Under the pieces are notes generated by a model. The model made no database searches. It was not told the DNA's origin and worked only from the letters and a program-made list of their open reading frames with translations. Made by a program: the position numbers and the translations under genes. A stretch of DNA of 64,000 nucleotides from Polytrichum commune (lineage: Eukaryota > Streptophyta > Polytrichopsida > Polytrichales > Polytrichaceae), in assembly GCA_950295325.1 (NCBI GenBank), contig OX485809.1:15686001-15750000 (forward strand), read 5' to 3'. Numbering within the stretch: position 1 is the stretch's first letter; every line of letters starts with the position of its first letter. Of this stretch, positions 10,915-23,060 are shown piece after piece.

Positions 10915-11744
10915 TCAATGTTAGATGTAAGCCTAATATTATTTGTCATTCTTTGTTAAAAATAATTAAAAAAAAGAAGTTTGGGCATTATAGAGTTATA
11001 ATGTTGTGATTACTTTCACTTATTGTGTGTGTTTTCGCCCTAACTTCAACTATCCATGACAACATTTCATTGCGGAGATGTTAGGATGCACAATACACCA
11101 AACAAATTTTTTCAATCTTTGGCTCATATTTCATCCAAATTTCAAGCATGCTTGACAATACTTGTAATCTTTTTCGTAAGAAGTGTTATTAGAAAAGTTG
11201 CCATGGTACTAATATTAAATACCATTTGACACTAAATACAATATTTAGTGCAGTACTTTTAATGTATAGGCCCGAGTTCTCTTTCATATATTAATTAGCA
11301 TTGTTCATGTGTTACAAAAATGAAGGTTGCAAGGTTAGAAAGCAAAGACTCTAGGAAATAAAATAAATAAAAATACTAAAAATAAAAATAAAAATATACT
11401 TTGGTCTCAAACTAAAGTTCTATTCCCGTATGGGTTAGTGTTTCAAATCACTTGGGGAGTTGTGCGAGCAATTTGTATTGCAAATAAAATAAATTCCTCA
11501 TAATCAAGATTACAGTGGTTTCCGTTGCCTGGGGGGTGGACTCTTCATTTGGAAACCTAAATGACGTGTATGGGTCACTATAAAATTAGACCACCCCTTC
11601 TTACACTCAAGTTAGTTCGTACGTGGTACGAAGAGTCCACCCCCTTGGTTCAGGTGAAACTCTTTAGGTTGATATGAGCAAATGGAGGTTTATAAAGTAT
11701 CAAAACATGAGAGTTGATTGAGTTTTGAATCTGAAAAGTTTTCT

Positions 11745-12093
11745 CTTGGGGGGGGGGGGGGTAGTCATTGGTTGGAGTAGCGATATACGTGCGAACAAAT
11801 GATAGGGTATTTTTAAAACATGGGGGCAAAAAATTATAAATGAACTTAAGAGTAATATAGGGTATCAAAAATGACACTGGACATCTTTAAAGTACTATAG
11901 GGTATGGAATAATAGGTAATTTGAGATTATAAGTAGTGCAAGCCATTTTTCTACTAACCCAAAGTAGAAAATTACATAATGATAGCATGTGGAAAAAAGA
12001 AGAGAATTGAAAGTAATACCCCCCTATAAAATAATGGTTGTTTGCACCTATATCCTTAACTTTTTAACACACTGACCCCCCCCCCCCCCCCAG
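11745..12093 (+). mobile_element. hAT-like MITE with poly-G/poly-C termini, copy A
   Basis: The unit starts CTT followed by ~15 G and ends with ~17 C followed by AG. It is flanked by an exact 8-bp duplication AGTTTTCT (11737-11744 and 12094-12101). An 8-bp duplication fits the hAT superfamily. The ~349-bp body is AT-rich and non-coding. The body recurs at 24439-24777 (inverted) and 55704-56047. Confidence 0.8.
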
Positions 12094-12143
12094 AGTTTTC
12101 TACATGATATGGAAAGACAAGTTAGTTTGGATGAACAATGGTA

Positions 12144-12391
12144 CTCCCTCCATCCCAAAATGATTGTCCGATTTATATGGCCAACTAGAAATTTGAAGCT
12201 CAAAGTCAAATAAATTCACATCATACTTTCTATATCAAGAAGTTTTTCGACATTGCAACTTCCAGGGGCGTTTCGGAGTAGTTGTTTCTTATTTTAAGAG
12301 TCATACTTACTGCTACTCAATCAACGGTTAGTAGACCTTATTAATCTCGCCAAAGTTAGAAACATGAACAATCATTTTGAGACAGAGAAAG
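12144..12391 (+). mobile_element. Stowaway-type MITE (Tc1/mariner), copy 1
   Basis: TA (12142-12143) is followed by CTCCCTCCATCCCAAAATGA. The far end is the inverted, slightly diverged form and is followed by TA (12392-12393). TA duplication with a CTCCCTCCGTCCC terminus is the plant Stowaway signature. 248 bp, non-coding, opposite in orientation to the copy at 13143-13427. Confidence 0.85.
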
Positions 12392-12686
12392 TATCAATTT
12401 AAGACATATAAACACGTGTCAAGTTTCGGTTATTACTTGATGTGCATTTATTATGAATTGTAACATCTAAATCAATTTGAATAACCTAAGGGATGTTATG
12501 AGGTTCTAGTCATGTATACAGAAATGCTGTCATGTTTTGAAGGCAGCGTTTCGATAGCATATCCCATGCACGTGACTTGTTTTCTTTCTTTTATTTTGAT
12601 AATTATAATTATAATTATCTTATTTTTGGATTATTTCGTCCAATTGAATTATGATTTTTCTTCTCGTAACTCCTAATATGAAATGA

Positions 12687-13046
12687 GGTATGTGGGCGTT
12701 ATTTGGTTACTTCTTTATGTTCTCCAACTTCTAACAATTAGATCTATACAAGAAAACTTGTGTTGCATTAGCAGAGCTATGATGAAACATCTGCAAAAAA
12801 AATTAAATTAAAAATTAGACCTCCCCTAATTCAGTTATGCTTATCGAAAGTGCATGTTTGTTAATTTCTTAATTAGATACATAGGTCTTCCCAATTGTAC
12901 TTACTTTTGAGTGTATAGTAGTTATTGATAATTGAAGACGTAGTCCAAATTCTTTAAAAATATGTCTTTATGATCCTCATCAAACCACATGCCAATCAAA
13001 TCTAGGGGTCTGATTAAGAAAACAAGCCACTTAAGACCCATCTACC
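12687..13046 (+). mobile_element. Foldback MITE, GGTATGTGGG family, copy 2
   Basis: Begins GGTATGTGGGCGTTATTTGG and ends in the diverged inverted form (CCACTTAAGACCCATCTACC). It aligns with 6564-6928 and 58501-58872 through shared internal words (GAAAGTGCATGT, AATTGAAGACGTAGTC, GTCTTTATG). A stray end of the same family (AAGTAACCATTTAAGACCCA) lies near 16078-16103. Confidence 0.6.
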
Positions 13047-13142
13047 TATCCCAATGTTTTGCTATATCCCCTCTCCCCCACCACCACCAATGCTCCAAAT
13101 TCTCCAATTGATTTTTGTTTGATTGTTTATGTCATGGTTGTA

Positions 13143-13427
13143 CTCCCTCCGTCCCAACATGATTGTTCGTGTTTCTAACTTTGGCGAGATTAAGGCCCAC
13201 TGACTATTGACTGAGTAGTTGTAAGTATGATATTTACAATAAAAAACAACAACTACTCTGAAACACCCCCAGAAGTTGCAGTGTTGAAAGACTTCTTGAT
13301 ATAAAAAGTTTGGTGTGAATTTTTTTGACTTTGAGCCTCAAGTTTCTAGTTGGGCAGATTAAGCGGACAACCATATTGGGACAAAAAAAATCTGGGAAGT
13401 AGGACTATCATTTTGGGACAAAGGGAG
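13143..13427 (-). mobile_element. Stowaway-type MITE, copy 2, inverted
   Basis: TA at 13141-13142 then CTCCCTCCGTCCCAACATGA. The other end is GGGACAAAGGGAG followed by CA, probably a mutated TA. Its interior is the reverse complement of copy 1 (TTTCTAACTTTGGCGAGATT against AATCTCGCCAAAGTTAGAAA). The right end looks partly duplicated (TTGGGAC occurs twice, ~40 bp apart). Confidence 0.8.
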
Positions 13428-14159
13428 CAGATTGTTTATTTGTAATTAATAATTTGAGGTGATCCTTTCTTATCATTGGGCCAAGGCATCATGGGCCCAA
13501 GATACACTAAATTTTCCTATAAGTGTGGTTGGAAAATTAGCGTGGAAATAATGGATGTTGGTCACACCAATATTCAAGATGAAATATGCAGGCTAAAGAC
13601 CCCGGGTCTTTCTCTAAGTCTTCATGGAGACTTTCAACCAATGCATTGAGTATTAGTTATAGGAGAAAAGAACTCAAAATAAAATAGTGTTTTGGTGTCA
13701 ATTTTGTAGAGAAAACCATTAAAGTGGCCCACACTTATTCAAACTAGAAGATTTGGCATGGGTCAAAAATTTATGTGGGTTCTAAAAAATCATTGTGACC
13801 CACAATATGTGGTTCTCTATGATTAAAAGGTAGGCACGCCTTAAATATACACTACACTAAATGTGGTACTTAGTGTCATTGGCTTAATAGTGTCACTTAA
13901 CCTAGTATGAGGCCTTAAAGTACATGCAACTAAAAGTGTCACTTCAAGCATTGAGCATATAAATCGCTATTAGATTAACATAAAATAAGTGTTTAGGCTT
14001 AGTGATTGGAAGGGGATTCCAATGCACCAAATAATGAATTCTTTGGATTTCCTATGAAAAGTCATAAGGGCTCAAAGTTTCATTGGTAAATGATCCAAGT
14101 TTTTAGGGGGGCTTGATATTCAGATGGTGAACATTCTCATAATCAATATGTACTTCTTG

Positions 14160-14760
14160 TGCAAGATTGGGGCAAGATTGGGGCAAGATCTTATGGTGTT
14201 GGTTGTAGCACCCTCTACGTTATGTATGGCTTACACTAATGATCATTAGTGTAAATTTGCATGACACACGGCATTAAATGCTCAACAATATTATGAGGTC
14301 TATGCCTAGGTTCCACAATTCTCAACAAGTTAACGATAAGTGCAAACACATGACACTTGGCCTTAGTATGCACAATAATATCCTCCTTGCATACTAAATT
14401 GGATAAATAGATGACACTTTACATTATTATGCCAAATATTTATTCTTACATTATCATCCTCCTACATACTAAATTGGAAACAAATGTCACTTGGCATTAG
14501 TGTGCTCAATGATTCTTTTTTTTTGCATAGAGAAATGTAAAACTATCATCTCAAGTAGGCACTCCGATGTGCTATGCTAATTGTCATAACATTCAAAAAC
14601 AAATGGTTCACAAAAAGGTATTATATGGACAAATAGTGTCATGTTCACAATTGACAGATGGTGAAAATCTAGGCCTCTAGACAACCTAGTTTAGGAGGAG
14701 TTTAGGCCCTTCGCAAATAGTGTACATGACAGTACATACCATAATAGTGTAATTGTATAG
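14160..14760 (+). repeat. Dispersed degenerate repeat family, copy 1
   Basis: Shares ordered words with 49735-50160 and 52595-53080: ATTATGAGGTCTATGC, CATTAGTGT, AAAACTATCATCT, CCCTTYGCAAATA followed by GTACRTGACA, and ATACCATAA. It contains a perfect 24-bp palindrome at 14231-14254 whose half is TTACACTAATGA. No coding capacity recognised; superfamily unknown. Confidence 0.5.
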
Positions 14761-15348
14761 AAACACCTATATTCAAGTGATAATGTATATGGCAAGGCTT
14801 GTAGTTAAAGAAAAATACACTAGGTAAACATGTGTTACAATGAGATTGGACCATGTGCTCAAATTAAGCACACCATTATGGGCTTGGTAGTTAACTACAA
14901 TTGTTCACTTTGGCGCCTTATAGTTGAAAATCTCAATTCTGATTTCGACACTTGATACAACAATCTACATGAATCTCAAATGCTAACCATATGAGATAAT
15001 TTGGGACCCCATCCAACGGTCAAAAGGATATGTGGGATTTTAGGCCCTTGTACCGTAAGGTAGACGTGCCTAATTTAGTTACTTATCTTAATTGAACATC
15101 TATGTATGTTGTTTGGTGTGTCTCCAAGAACAAGTACCAAAAAAACATGTGTTTGAAAGAGATTGGATTACATGCTCCTTTCTAGACTTAATAATCAACA
15201 TAATTGGAGGGACTTGCGTGTCCATTTAATGAGCACAAGAATCTTCACCTTGATCATGAACAAGACATCCGTATGAGCTCCAAAAATTATGAGGAAAGTG
15301 GCTATGGCCTTGCTTTGGATCTAGTAAGCATCTCGAACTAACAGTCAC

Positions 15349-16031
15349 CCGGGGGGGGGGGGGGCACGATACTAAGCACATGTGACTTTACATGTGTGCA
15401 CAAAAGGGATATTAATTTAAACTTTGCCATACTAAGTATACATATGCTACACAAATTATAACTTGTAGTTATGTACACATGTATTGATGACTTTTTAAAA
15501 ATACACAACATTTGTACTTGTATGGTAGTGTCACTAGACTTTATAGAATGCATAGTAAGTTTGGTAATCGTTGGGTGAAGTATAAGGTTCCAATTGACTT
15601 GATGAATCATTTATAAAACATGGAGATTGACTTATATTGGTATCGGAAAGGAACCAACAACAACTGGACATACGATCTTACTGATCATTCGATGGTAGAC
15701 TTAGAAACAATAGTCGCATACTTAGATGCTTATAAGTTACACTTGAAAAAGTCTTCAACGACTTTATTGATGAATGCTAGAGTTTTGCATTGTACATATG
15801 ATAGGGCTTCATTGTTATTCAAAAGTATATTTGTATACTTATGTTGATAACAATATATGAGTGTAATTTACTTTTTATGTATACACATTGTCACTTGTAT
15901 TTTTTACATTGAAAATGTACGTGTATTGTTTGATTTTACAGAAAAATAGAATTATATAATTTTTTTAGAATATATTACAAATGCACATGATCCTTGATTT
16001 CAATGAAAGGTGCAACCCCCCCCCCCCCCCG
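15349..16031. repeat. Segment bounded by inverted homopolymer G and C tracts
   Basis: A CCGGGGG tract of ~12 G near 15351-15362 and a C tract of ~14 followed by GGG near 16018-16032 bound ~680 bp of AT-rich sequence. The layout resembles the poly-G-ended MITEs, but the body differs and no target-site duplication is visible. It may be another element or coincidence. The frame at 15620-15847 inside it is unrecognised. Confidence 0.35.
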
Positions 16032-16104
16032 GGACAATCCCATGTTTCATTTGCTAGAAGAAGTGGGGCTAGTTGGGAAAAGTAACCATTTAAGACCCAT
16101 CTAC

Positions 16105-17400
16105 CTTAGATCTCAAGGACCACCCTTAGGCTACCTAGAATAGGTAGTACTTAAGCTAGGGGCCATATTATAGTCCACCGTTCATACTTATATGTTGGCT
16201 TGCCGGTTGTAGGCTAGCCCCGTGTGTCCCTATTGGTCATTAAAGTTGCCATCATAGTGTCTTGTTTACGGAAATCATTGCAACAAGGTCACTCATTGCC
16301 TTGTGAGTGAGTGAGTGTGTGTATGTGTGTGTTTGTGAATCTATGTTGCGGTACCACTACCTTACGGGGTTGTAAGTAGCAAGTATTAAATACACCTTAA
16401 AAAATCCATAGCCTCCAACAATTGAACACGGGTTGTTTGTTACTTAGTTTGAATATGTTAGCACACAAATTATTATGAGTGCGTCGTAAGGTCCTTCCAG
16501 TGCAACCAATGAGTGGGTGGAGTTGGTTGCGTTGTTGCATTTTAATAACAGTTTCGGGTTCCAAACCGGAATGGAATGGAGTGCCTTGTGATCAGTCCTT
16601 ATTATTTGTGTTTTTTGAAAAGTAGTACGCTTGGCTACATGTTGAGTTTAGAAGCATCCAAGGTGGCGAGCTTCAAATTTTGGAGTTTAGGGTGGCTACA
16701 TATAGATGAATTAAAGGGAGTACGTGGTGAATGCACAAAACCTATGTGTTAGTTTTGGGTGGCATTTTCTAATTTTACATGGAAGAAATCCAAGGCTACA
16801 TGGGGAGTGCTATCATGTCAGGAGTGAGCGGTGAGCGGTGAGCGGTGAGCAAGGAAAATCATTTGGAATTACACCCACTTGTACCCTATACCAGTGGTTT
16901 TCAACAAAAATAATAACATCTTATATTGAAGAATATGAGCGGGAAGTTCTAGCAAAGTGCAATTAACCTAATAAACACCATAATCCATAATCAACAATGA
17001 CAATATTGATTTAGGGTGAATGGTTTAATAGTAATATAATTGTTCAATTCAACATGTTATTCCATAGAGTACTGAATATTTCAACATTTTAGTCAACATG
17101 TTGTTAGATTCAACATCCTACTCCATTGAATATATTATTCATAAATATATTGGTGAGGACTTTAACCAAAGTTCAAGGATCCTAATGAACGCCTAACTCT
17201 ACAATCATCATCATGAACCCAAAGTTATTATTGATTGATATTTCCATATTCATGTAAGTTTGAGACATGTTGCCACATGTCCAACTAGAAACTCGCCAAT
17301 CCAATCAAATATTTAGTGTATGGTAATGACAAGTATCTAAATGTAGCTACACCATATTAGCCTAAGCATCAATATCATTGCATTCAACCACCTCGTCATC
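16105..17400. other. Unique-looking spacer, nothing identified
   Basis: Contains short simple repeats (GTGAGTGAGTGTGTGTATGT near 16305-16335; GAGCGGT repeated near 16828-16850). No gene or element supported. Confidence 0.4.
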
Positions 17401-17429
17401 CACATGCAGGTTTACAAGAAATTCTAGAT

Positions 17430-20400
17430 GACCTGCAGCGAGGAGGCGGTGTCGCCATCTATACCATGAGCTAAGAGGCACTCTTCGCATAAAAATGCAA
17501 CACCTTGGAACTTGAAGGAGAACTCAAACTTTTTCATTTTCCTACAAAACAAGAAAATGAATATTAGATTTAAAGTGTAGACATTAAATGCATTAGGGTT
17601 CTAGTGAGAGAAAAAAAGGTAATTGTAAACTTACGTACTCAAACAATTTTTCTAAGCAACCTTCTTCGGAATTGAGAAAGTCAATCTTTGGTTACGATCA
17701 ACTTGCGTTAGGAGTAGGCATTGTATTGTGCAATGGGGACAAGATGGCATCAAACAATGCGAAGTCTTCCTCATACATGACTAGATGGCAGCCACTATGT
17801 CTACAAGCATGAACACATGCACCTACAAATAAAACAACACGAAGTCAAAAAAAATTGTACAAGTCACCAACATATCGAAAATATCTATAGAGCTTTAAAA
17901 TCTTGAAAAGTAACCAACATGTAGACGCATAAGCATTGAGGACAATAAAATTAGGAGTTGTCAAAGCCTCAATCAAAATTTGCATGGATTCAAAGTCCTA
18001 TTCTCTACCACTTCTCGCAGGCACTTTGCCTTTCATAAGTTTCGTACTTGTAGACGTGAAATTGAAGTATACATCAAGCGCCTCCACATCCACCTGCAAC
18101 ATTGTAACTTTCTTTTGAAAATCAAATTCAGACTTTGGATTTGAATGAACAAAAAAAATGATGCAAAAACAACAAGCTTGTGAACCATAAACAAATGGTA
18201 AGGGGGTGAAGAACGCATTCAAGAAAACAATAGATTACAATGTATAGGGGTCTATTAAAGCTTGGCATTAATACAAAGTTTAGGATGTATTGTCAAAGAT
18301 GTGTCCATCAGAGAATACAATGGCAACTCGTTGAAACCCCACCTATGTTTCCGCATTACAAATTCATAAGAGACTACAAATGTCCTCACATCGTCCCACA
18401 TTTTCTTTTTCTCAAGGAGAATAGAAGAAAAAGGCCATCATCAGTGATATAGGCATAAGTAGATTGAAAGAGGGCATAAAATGTTCCTACTCTTGTGCAC
18501 AATCCAAGAAGGGATGTTAGCAAATGGAGAGGACACATTGGGCACAAGGAGGGCCCTTTGGCAAGTTAGAAATTATTAAGTCAAACCTTCCAAATGAGCA
18601 AGCCTCTAAAGACACCTTTCTTTTTGGCCTAAAGCCCACCTAGGCACAAAAAATTAAAGCAACAATTAAAAGTAGCAAAAACATATTTGGCATGTAGTGG
18701 AAAATTTTAATTACAAAGAAAAATTTCACATAGTATAATGAACTAACCTTCTTGACAAACCTAAATGTTTTCATCATTAATGGATTTTCATCTGCTCCAT
18801 TCTTCATCATTGTTTGGTATTAACGTCTTCTCCAACAAGACCAAACAAAGTATCTTCGAAGGTGAAGCATTATTTACAATGGCTTTGGCACTTGATGAGA
18901 GCGTGAAGACGAGAAGTGGTAGGAGGCATATATGCATCCTATGAGGATGACATATATGGCAGCTAGCTAGACTTGGATGCAAGTACAATAGCCTAATAGG
19001 CACCATCTTCAGGTCTTTACACCACATTTTTGTTTATTTTTTTAATCCAGATGTACCTCTTGCTTCACTACCTTATCCTCTATCATTTCAACATCATCCG
19101 CAAATAATTATTTTGTACATGTTTGCCTCCTAATCTCCTCTTCCTGTGTAGTATGAAATATAAGAGGACATTTTAGAAATCAAGGTCATTGCTTCAACAT
19201 TGGATAATCCCATATTTTTAATTGAATTGCGGAGAAAAAACAAAGGTCACTAAACATGTGAACCCGCAACGTGAAAATCCTTGGAACTGTGTTGAAGAAT
19301 ATTGTCATATGAGCCAAGAGCACACAAATAAAGTACCTATCAAGCATTTACAACTTGTTAAACAATGAGAGATGAAGCTTGGGATAACATTGATTATGTG
19401 ATTAAAGAAAATAAGAACATAGAAGGGAGAATAAAAGGAAACTTGTAAATAACTTGTTGTATAGCAATGCATCCCCGAAAGACTTTACTAAAGATGCTAT
19501 AGTCTGTGAATGCACTCTGCCACCAAAATAAATATTGGAAAGATTTAGACTATAACAAAATGCACCATTTTTCAACATAATCTGCAGGTTGGAAGATGGA
19601 GACATCCCAATAGATTTTCTCCTCCATGCCATTCTCTATATTCTCAAAATTTTAAAGTAAACCTGTAATTATAGAATGGCAACAAATGAAGCATAAAGAT
19701 CCCAACAACAAAAAACTACATAAAATGTAATATTAAATAAGTAAAAGGGCAACGGACTACATGTGCCCAAAAAGTGGCTTGGATTAACCATTTCTCCCAC
19801 TCTTTCTCTTTGACATCCTCCAATGAAACCATAGAGACTCTTGGAAAATGTCATGAATTCCACCACCACAACCACTTCATCTTGAACACAAATTCTACCG
19901 GTGTAGTTGCAATCATTTGCAATTTTTCCAATTTCATGTCAAGATCCAAACAACTTCCAAGTGTTCGTTAATATACACCAAAGTGAAATTCAATAATTAA
20001 GTGACTAAAATAAACCCAAAAGATCAAGAAATATGAGATGAAACGTATTATTTCACCTCGTTAAAAATCCACACCATTTGCTAGATTAGCAACAACCAAA
20101 AGTTGTTTGAACTCTTTTGCATGAATGGATGTTATTGCGCTTTTAGGAGTATCCTACATGATGTCCCATACCTGATTTCTTTGTTTTGATTGAGGATGGG
20201 TTTTCTCATTGTATATACAAGATGCATTTTTAGTCACAGATGTTATCTCGCAGTACATAAAATACAAAAGTACATAAGTCTCAAAATTTGATCTGACAAC
20301 TATAAATTTTGACATCATTGGTATGCATGATGTCAAGTAGTTGGCACCATCATTTAACGGTGACATATTATTTGTGCTAGCCCCTCTGGCAATAGGAATT

Positions 20401-20510
20401 CCAAATGTGTATGGTTGTTCAATAGGTGTCATGGACAAAATGTGTGACGGACACCCTTGGTACGCAACAAAAACAACCAATATCCAATTTTGAATTCTCA
20501 TTTAGACATT
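17430..20510 (-). pseudogene. Decayed multi-exon gene with DNA N4/N6-methyltransferase-like motifs
   Basis: Read on the minus strand, scattered exon-like pieces carry motifs in the order of an amino-DNA methyltransferase. About 18541-18585 reads FDLIISNLPKGPP, like the DPPY/NPPY catalytic motif with Asn-Leu-Pro in place of the usual residues. About 18285-18335 reads VAIVFSDGHIF. About 17950-18092 reads NFIVLNAYASTC, like the SAM-binding FxGxG motif. About 17720-17825 reads HLVMYEEDFALFDAILSPL. Further upstream, 19765-19830 reads KEKEWEKWLIQATFWAHVVR and 20160-20345 is also open. Exon edges with AG and GTAAG are visible (for example around 17633 and 18093). In-frame stops interrupt several pieces, so the gene is almost surely dead. 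The domain call is from motif memory only. Confidence 0.4.
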
Positions 20511-21031
20511 CTTCTTGTACATGTGACCTCCAATGCCCATATAACTACTACGATTACATGTATTGCAATGGGGGTTTGCAACTACAGCGAAAGGATTGGA
20601 TCAACTCCTATCCCATTTTCTATGCGAAATATGGCCATGCAAAAATCCACATTGGAGTTTGAGGTATGCCATTCCACACCTATATGCATTGCTTTATGTC
20701 ATGCTCACCTACTATATGTCAATTCCATATCCTTGGATATCTCCACGGCTTTTATTCATCTATGTGTGCATAATCACCTTGTCTCTAATGGTACATGTTG
20801 TGAGTCATTGGACATGACTCACCAACACGATCGTAAAGAAGTCATGAAAACATCCACTGCCAAGAACTCTTCTATAGTAATGGCAACGAGTAAATAATTC
20901 ATGGCACATAACCTTCTAAAATCTCCATCAGACAGTGAGGGCCATTACCTAGCACTTCATCATTAGAAATGGTCATGAATAAATTCAATAATTTTGCCTC
21001 CTCAAATTGTCATAACTTCGTGTCGGGTTCA

Positions 21032-21439
21032 CACGGGGAGGTCACTTCATTGTCAAGTTGACACCACGTGCGGACAAAGTTTGCTACCCCTATATTACAT
21101 GCCATATATAATTTTAAGATTTATGATATTTTTTCTACATATACATAACCATTGATAGTATCTTTTGTATACTTTTTTGAAATTTGTAGTCATCTTTATT
21201 TTTTTTAGTAATTGTTTTAGTTCAATTCTGTGTCATTCTAGTTAGAAACGGTATGTTTTATAAAAAAACAAATCATCAAATTTAGTTACCACTTTTAACT
21301 ATGTCATAGGTACTGTGTATATCTACTCATGAAAAAAATTTGATAAAATTTTGACCCATTTTGGTGGTGCAACTTACCAAAAGAAGATTTTTTTGGCCGC
21401 ACGTGGTGTTCAACTTGACAATGGAGTGATCCCCCTGTG
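21032..21439. mobile_element. hAT-like MITE with long TIR and 8-bp duplication
   Basis: Opens CACGGGGAGGTCACTTCATT and closes with the inverted form; the ends pair over ~45 bases, through GTCAAGTTGA and CACCACGTGCGG. CGGGTTCA occurs immediately before (21024-21031) and after (21440-21447), an exact 8-bp duplication as in hAT elements. The 408-bp body is AT-rich and non-coding. No second copy was noticed in the window. Confidence 0.8.
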
Positions 21440-22595
21440 CGGGTTCAAGGTATTTTGTTTGTAATGGAATAGATACGATGGATAGTTTTCTCGGGGCGAT
21501 CACACCCCCATATGTTTCATAACCATGTGCAATAATGGGGTATTTAATGAGGGGATATTTATGCACCTTTCAATATTTTTTCCCTCCCTATTTGTATACC
21601 AAAAGCTACTTTGACGTATTTTTTAACACCCTATATTTATTTTTAATTTTTAGAGAGGCTAATTTTTGGCATAATTTTTTTAATATAAATTATAAAAGTA
21701 CCAAATAATGAACATAATACTATAGCATTGCAAAACCAACTATGTGAGCAACAAACACTTCATAACATTCAAATTATCATTCATTTGGTTTTGATTAGTA
21801 ATACCAATCCTAAATCATTCAAAGTATCATTCAAAACACAACCAATAACACTTGGATACTAGTTAAAGGGTTACCAATAAACATGGAAGTAACAAAATAT
21901 ACAAGCTAAAATAGACAAGTTGTAAACACGGATAGAACAAAATAAGAAATACAATCATTTGTGACAAGACATGAAATGTTGCATAACTACCTACTCCAGA
22001 AAAAATAAGGTTGCATTCAAATACAAGAAAGCCAAATACAAAATTTTAAAAAGGTTTACTTGAATTGTGTTCACAAACACATTCAACTATAGTCCCATTA
22101 AAACCTTGTAACAAACATTTACAATGTGAAGCGTTAGGATACAACTATGCACCCTCCAATACTATCAAGATACATGTTCAACATCCTCTACACTGTCATG
22201 ATAAGTTTAATAAATTGTGAGAGGTCTAGCACCAATGACGTCAAAATCATAATCATTCTACCGATCCTACTACACACTTTTAGGGGATCCTATGTCTATG
22301 ACCTTTTTTTTTTTTTTTTAAGATTATTGTGATGAAGGAACTATCCACCACCTTATTTTACATATGACATGTAGGGGTGTATTTCCAATGCCATAGTAGA
22401 TCTAACAAAATTATAAATTGTACCCTAAATGAATTAAATTAAGCCTATTTTTGTTTATCTCATGTGGGTTTCTAAAATTCTGATAGTCACCTCCCCGAAA
22501 TAGTTTTATGGCCCTCAAGGACCATTCGGGTGGTCACATGCTTTTTGTACGTGCATTATCAAATTATCTTCTTTAATATCATTTCATTTTAAGCA

Positions 22596-22617
22596 TTATA
22601 TATATATATATATATAT
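22596..22617. repeat. (TA)n microsatellite
   Basis: Run of about ten TA units followed by T-rich sequence; a T homopolymer of ~17 lies at 22302-22319. Confidence 0.85.
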
Positions 22618-22689
22618 TTGTGGTGTTTTTAGGATATGCCAATATATGAACGTGCAGAATTGCCAACGTGTAACCTAATAGAGATTATT

Positions 22690-23060
22690 TATAACAAATG
22701 GCTCCAACAGTTAAGAAACAAGATGACTTGCTTGATTGAAGTGATAGTGGACGATTTGATTTGTGCATTTGAGCATATTGCAAATTATAGAGAGTAGTTG
22801 AGAAGGGTTCTACCAATAAAGACCCTGATCCATTGTCCTTGAAATTGAAGATTGCTGCCAAGTGTGGAAATCCCAAATTGTTGGCAAGTGCCATGAAGTT
22901 TTATCTAGGGTAGGAAAAACGTTATTTTTTGGATTGTCCTATAGTTCCCAACACCTGGCCAGTGAAAATATATGCCAATATATTGAGGGAGGAGGATTTA
23001 GCACTTGAGGACACATGTTTTCAACTGCAACAAATGAAGGCACTTACCTTGTCGTAGGCT
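22690..23060 (+). pseudogene. Unidentified coding remnant
   Basis: One forward frame has peptide-like composition interrupted by stops, including KGSTNKDPDPLSLKLKIAAK and, after a shift, REEDLALEDTCFQLQQMKAL. Neither is a family I recognise. It could be a decayed transposon or host gene fragment. The minus-strand frame over the same stretch is more likely a shadow. Confidence 0.25.

Noticed and set aside
19669-20662. Short plus-strand open frames as separate genes
   Set aside because: They overlap the minus-strand decayed gene and show no motif; treated as shadows.
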